16,697 bases of DNA from Streptosporangiaceae bacterium (GTDB lineage Bacteria; Actinomycetota; Actinomycetes; Streptosporangiales; Streptosporangiaceae): the NCBI GenBank assembly GCA_030052355.1, contig JASIGS010000104.1, positions 1-16,697 on the forward strand, in the 5' to 3' direction. The position numbers and the translations under genes are program-made. The notes below the pieces were generated by a model, which did not search any database, had not been told where the DNA came from, and was given only the letters and a program-made list of their open reading frames with translations. Position 1 is the first letter of the stretch. The number at the start of each line of letters is the position of its first letter. Below are positions 13,624 through 16,697 of the stretch, in pieces.

Positions 13624-16077
13624 TCACAGGTAGTCGCGGCGCTGCAGGTAGTTAAGGGCAGCCCAGCCGACCGGAACCGGCAGCCAGAACGTGATGAGCC
13701 GGAACAGGAGCACCGCCGCGACCGCGCTGGCGTACGGCAGGCCCGCGAAGGCCAGGCCGCCTGTCAGCGCGGTTTCCACCGCACCGAGGCCGCCTGGGGT
13801 GGGGAAGAACGAGCCGATGGCGTTACCGGTCAGGAACACCACCGCGACCGCGGGCAGGGGGGCGCGGACGCCGACGGCCTCAACGGACGCGTACAGGGCG
13901 AAGACGTATCCCAGGGTCACGAGCAGCGCGCCGCCGATGCCCTCGGCCAGTTTCACGGGCCGCTGGGCGATGTCAAGCAACCGGGGTATCACCTGGCTGA
14001 GTGTCGGCGCCAGGCGCGCCCGGACGGCCCTGCGGCCGGCCGGTATGGCCAGCACCACGAGCACTACGGCAGTGAGCACGCCCAGCGCGATGTAGACCCA
14101 CTCCGGTACCCGGAAATCGTGGCGCCCGGAGGTGCCGGCCAGCGCCGCGAAGATGATCAGCAGCGTGATGTGCAGGCCGAGCGCGAACACCTGGGACACG
14201 CCGACGCTGGCGGCGGCATCGGCCGGCTCGACGTCTGCCTTCCGCAGGTAGCGCAAGTTGATCGCGATCCCGCCGACCGCGGCCGGGGTCACCAGCGTGA
14301 TGAACGACCCGGCTAGCTGTGCCAGCATCGTGCGGAACAGGCGGAGCCGTTCCAGCACGAATCCGGACAGCGTCCAGGCGGCGCCCACGTAGGTGACCGC
14401 CGACAGCACAACGGTGACCACGATCCACCGCCAGTCCGCGTGCCGGATGATGGGGCCGATGCTGTGCCTGGTGAACTCGCCGATGACGAAATACACGGCG
14501 ATGACGGTCGCCACGAGCGTCAGAACGGTTCGTGGCCGGAAGCGCTCCAGCTGCTCGGGGGGGAGCTCGGTCTCGGCTACGTTGCCGACGAGCAGCTTGC
14601 GGAGGGCGGGCAGCACGTCCTTTCTGCGCCGCAACGCGGCCCTGGTCGTGCGGTGCAGGACCACCGGCTGCAGCAGCGGCACCAGCCTGGCCGCCTCGTC
14701 GCGGCCGATCTTGCGCATCGCCATCCCGGCAGCCCGGTCCGGACCCACGAGCAGCGCCATCGTGGCAGCGAGCTGAGCGCTGTCCAGCCGGAGCTGCAGG
14801 TCGCTGGCGGCCACGTCACCATCGCCGGGGTCGAGCAACATGACGTCGTCAGCGCCATCGCCGGACAGGATGATGTGCTCGGCCGTCAGCGATCGGTGTG
14901 TCACCCGGTGCCGGTGCATTTGCAGCAGCGCGTCCCACACCCGCTCTAGCTGCTCGTCGGACGGCTTGTCCTGCAGGTCCCCGAGCGCGGTCCCGCCGTG
15001 ATGATCGGTGGCCAGCACCGCCGCCTCCGGGCCGACCCGCACGAGCGCCCGTAGCTTCGGCGTCCTGACCCCCGCGTCGCCGACCGCGTAGATCATGAGG
15101 GCTCTGCGCTCGACGGCTCGGCTCACCGTGAGCGGTGCGCCGCGGGAGACCTGGCTCTTCAGCAGCAGGCGGCGGTAGATCCGGTAGATCATGGCCGCAG
15201 TCTGCTGGTCGCGGTCGAACACCTTCACATCGAGACGCTTGCCGTTGCCCGTGCGAGCTTCGTACCTGCGGTTCTCCGTGCCGGTTTCGGGCACCCTGCC
15301 GATCTCCACGACCGGTGCTACCACGGCGGACAGCGCCGCCGCGATATCGGCCGCCGATGGCCGCTCGGAATCCGTCCCGATGGCGTACCTGAGCCCTGAT
15401 CCCACCGCCTGGCCCATGAGCATGCTGATCAGCAACGACAGCACCGTCGTCGTGCGGCTTGACGTTGCCAGGCTGACCACGCAGTAGATGGCGATGGTGA
15501 GCCAGAACGCCGTGCGCCAGCGTGGCAGGCCGGCCATGCCGATGACGGCTATGAAGGCAACAAGCCCGGCCAGGTAGATGTCAAGCGGCGCGCTTGTCCC
15601 GTGGTAGCCAAGCGCCAGCGCCAGGTGCAGTGCGGCGAGCGCGTGCAGCCGCAGCAGGGCGTTACAGCCGGCCGTCACTCCCCCGGCGAGCAGCCCGATC
15701 GCCGCTGCCTCCGCCAGCCGCCTGAACTGGCCGAGGAAGATCAGCCAGCCTGCCAGCAGCACGGGTAGCGCGAACAAGGCGAGTGAAACGACGAACAGCA
15801 CGGGCGTGAACCCGGATGCCAGCTTCCTGCTGGCGTGGACCAGGTCGACCTCGACACCCCGAGCTGTCGCCGTCGCCAGCCAGCCCAGGCCGAAGAGCAG
15901 TGCGATCTCGATACAGGCCGTGACACAGCGCAGTAGGTCAGACGGTATCCGGGCACGGGGGCCCAGGTGATCGTGTATCTGGACCTCAGCCGCGACCCTG
16001 GCCGACCGAGCCCCAGCAGGCGCTGGCGGGGAGCCCTCGAGGGCAACCTCCGGCGGCTCTCGTCGCGACAATCTCAC
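13624..16077 (-). CDS. membrane protein with kinase-like domain and YbhN/MprF-type flippase module
   Basis: This 817-residue protein has three parts. A cytosolic tail is followed by six or so hydrophobic helices (about 48-230). A soluble kinase-like domain (about 255-500) shows KRLDVKVFDRDQ with K285, VTHRSLTAEHIIL as catalytic loop, and MLLDPGDG where D416 takes the place of the DFG aspartate. A YbhN/UPF0104 lysylphosphatidylglycerol-synthase membrane module (about 515-815) ends with FFPTPGGLGAVETAL. The catalytic-loop aspartate is replaced by S396, so the domain may be a pseudokinase. There is no C-terminal aminoacyl-transferase domain of MprF, so lipid synthesis is not expected. Lipid transport or flipping, gated by nucleotide or ligand binding, is a reasonable guess. 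GTG 16077 is the apparent start, with a weak ribosome site. Confidence 0.85.
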   Translation of the reverse strand: MRLSRREPPEVALEGSPPAPAGARSARVAAEVQIHDHLGPRARIPSDLLRCVTACIEIALLFGLGWLATATARGVEVDLVHASRKLASGFTPVLFVVSLALFALPVLLAGWLIFLGQFRRLAEAAAIGLLAGGVTAGCNALLRLHALAALHLALALGYHGTSAPLDIYLAGLVAFIAVIGMAGLPRWRTAFWLTIAIYCVVSLATSSRTTTVLSLLISMLMGQAVGSGLRYAIGTDSERPSAADIAAALSAVVAPVVEIGRVPETGTENRRYEARTGNGKRLDVKVFDRDQQTAAMIYRIYRRLLLKSQVSRGAPLTVSRAVERRALMIYAVGDAGVRTPKLRALVRVGPEAAVLATDHHGGTALGDLQDKPSDEQLERVWDALLQMHRHRVTHRSLTAEHIILSGDGADDVMLLDPGDGDVAASDLQLRLDSAQLAATMALLVGPDRAAGMAMRKIGRDEAARLVPLLQPVVLHRTTRAALRRRKDVLPALRKLLVGNVAETELPPEQLERFRPRTVLTLVATVIAVYFVIGEFTRHSIGPIIRHADWRWIVVTVVLSAVTYVGAAWTLSGFVLERLRLFRTMLAQLAGSFITLVTPAAVGGIAINLRYLRKADVEPADAAASVGVSQVFALGLHITLLIIFAALAGTSGRHDFRVPEWVYIALGVLTAVVLVVLAIPAGRRAVRARLAPTLSQVIPRLLDIAQRPVKLAEGIGGALLVTLGYVFALYASVEAVGVRAPLPAVAVVFLTGNAIGSFFPTPGGLGAVETALTGGLAFAGLPYASAVAAVLLFRLITFWLPVPVGWAALNYLQRRDYL

Positions 16078-16170
16078 CTGCCGATCGTTTCACCTGCGGG
16101 TTCGGGTTCGGAAGCAGCCCAGCAAACCCCTAAGGTGCATACCATGCCAGATAGGCGGGTGACCTTTGCA

Positions 16171-16205
16171 TTCGCCACCGAGCCACCGGACGTATAACTG
16201 TTACG
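16171..16205 (+). promoter_or_regulatory. candidate promoter of the APC permease, with small palindrome on the -10
   Basis: TATAAC at 16193-16198 matches the -10 consensus at five of six positions. TTCGCC at 16171-16176 is a poor -35, with 16-bp spacing. The -10 sits inside CGTA-N7-TACG (16191-16205), so a dimeric regulator could bind there. A second -10-like TACCAT at 16237-16242 would give a leaderless message starting at GTG 16249. Confidence 0.4.
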
Positions 16206-16248
16206 CAACCGTGTGGGCACGCCGTACTGCAGGGCCTACCATGCGCAC

Positions 16249-16697
16249 GTGGCCTCCGGATTCGGGATAGCAAAGCGGCTACTTATCGGCAGACCCATGC
16301 AGAGCGAGCGCCTCGGCCACACGCTGCTGCCTAAGAAGATCGCCCTGCCCGTCTTCGCCAGCGACGCCCTGTCGTCGGTCGCTTACGCCACCCAGGAGAT
16401 ACTGCTGGTGCTGGCTGCCGGCGGTCTCGCCCTCCTCGCGTACACGCCCTGGGTAGCGCTAGCCGTCGCCCTGCTGATGCTCGTAGTGGTGGCCTCCTAC
16501 CGGCAGAACGTGCACGCCTACCCCTCCGGGGGCGGCGACTACGAAGTCACGACGACCAACTTCAGCCCGAAAGTGGGCATGACGGTCGCCAGCGCGCTGA
16601 TGGTCGACTACACCCTGACGGTCGCCGTGTCCGTCTCCTCAGGCGTGGCCAACCTAGCCTCGGCGTTCCCGGCGCTGAACTCTCACGTCACTGTCAT
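16249..16697 (+). CDS. APC-superfamily permease, N-terminal part only
   Basis: The frame is open from GTG 16249 to the right edge, giving 149 residues of a larger membrane transporter. The N-terminus reads KRLLIGRPMQSERLGHTLLPKKIALPVFASDALSSVAYATQEILL, then an Ala/Leu-rich second helix. SYRQNVHAYPSGGGDYEV follows, and then another pair of helix-forming segments. SDALSSVAYA is the unwound first-helix substrate motif of this APC group. From memory it matches mycobacterial Rv2690c, which lies beside the TrkA-type genes ceoB and ceoC, so potassium or amino-acid transport is possible. The neighbour on the left here is the kinase-like/YbhN gene and not trkA. GTG is preferred over ATG 16297 because the conserved KRLLIGRPM starts before it. 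Confidence 0.85.
   Translation, partial: MASGFGIAKRLLIGRPMQSERLGHTLLPKKIALPVFASDALSSVAYATQEILLVLAAGGLALLAYTPWVALAVALLMLVVVASYRQNVHAYPSGGGDYEVTTTNFSPKVGMTVASALMVDYTLTVAVSVSSGVANLASAFPALNSHVTV

Noticed and set aside
12931..14316. Long open frame (461 codons) on + across the UbiA-like gene and into the flippase gene
   Set aside because: The product is Arg/Gly/Ala-rich without any domain, and it is out of frame with one well-supported gene and antisense to another. Such frames are expected in GC-rich DNA.
13624..16077. Assignment as a full MprF lysylphosphatidylglycerol synthase
   Set aside because: The aminoacyl-transferase domain of MprF is absent. Only the YbhN-type membrane module is present, joined to a kinase-like domain.
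16078..16248. Riboswitch (such as a c-di-AMP element) ahead of the APC permease
   Set aside because: The gap is 171 bp and the best -10 leaves about 44 nt of leader, too short. No conserved riboswitch core was recognised.

Overview
The window reads as chromosomal DNA of a high-GC actinomycete. Coding sequence has a strong G/C third-position bias, GTG and TTG starts are common, and several protein families are typical of actinobacteria: a TrcR-type response regulator, a SnoaL-like protein, an ArsR-like regulator beside an MFS pump, a kinase-like/YbhN membrane fusion, and a Rv2690c-type APC permease. I cannot name the genus. I saw no rRNA, tRNA, CRISPR array, transposase or integrase.

Left part (1-5902, + strand). 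A 5'-truncated alpha/beta hydrolase is followed by an acyl-CoA dehydrogenase of the kind that lacks the usual C-terminal catalytic Glu, which suggests acyl-CoA or lipid catabolism. Next comes an OmpR-family response regulator and its HAMP histidine kinase, separated by 2 bp. Ahead of the regulator lie short repeats spaced exactly 11 bp apart, a likely autoregulatory site. A SnoaL/NTF2-like protein and a trypsin-like lipoprotein protease follow, so a sensor system sits close to an exported protease.

Middle (5899-11254, - strand). A YghZ/Gpr-type aldo-keto reductase ends tail-to-tail with the protease, with the two stop codons sharing one CTAG. Upstream of it, in the same direction, is a secreted or anchored 564-residue protein of unknown function, then a second alpha/beta hydrolase, then an MFS exporter.

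Right part (11255-16697). The MFS gene is divergent from an ArsR-like winged-helix gene across a 92-bp AT-richer gap that holds overlapping palindromes, a typical local repressor arrangement. Downstream on + are a UbiE/MenG-like methyltransferase and an overlapping UbiA-like membrane protein whose aspartate motif is degenerate. Converging on them is an 817-residue membrane protein that joins N-terminal membrane helices, a kinase-like domain lacking the catalytic-loop Asp, and a YbhN/MprF-type flippase module. An APC permease starts divergently from it and runs off the right edge.

The best candidates for undescribed biology are the methyltransferase/degenerate-UbiA pair, the pseudokinase-flippase fusion facing it, and the 564-residue exported protein. 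Most of the rest is ordinary actinobacterial chromosome. No clear multi-gene defence or biosynthetic system is visible.
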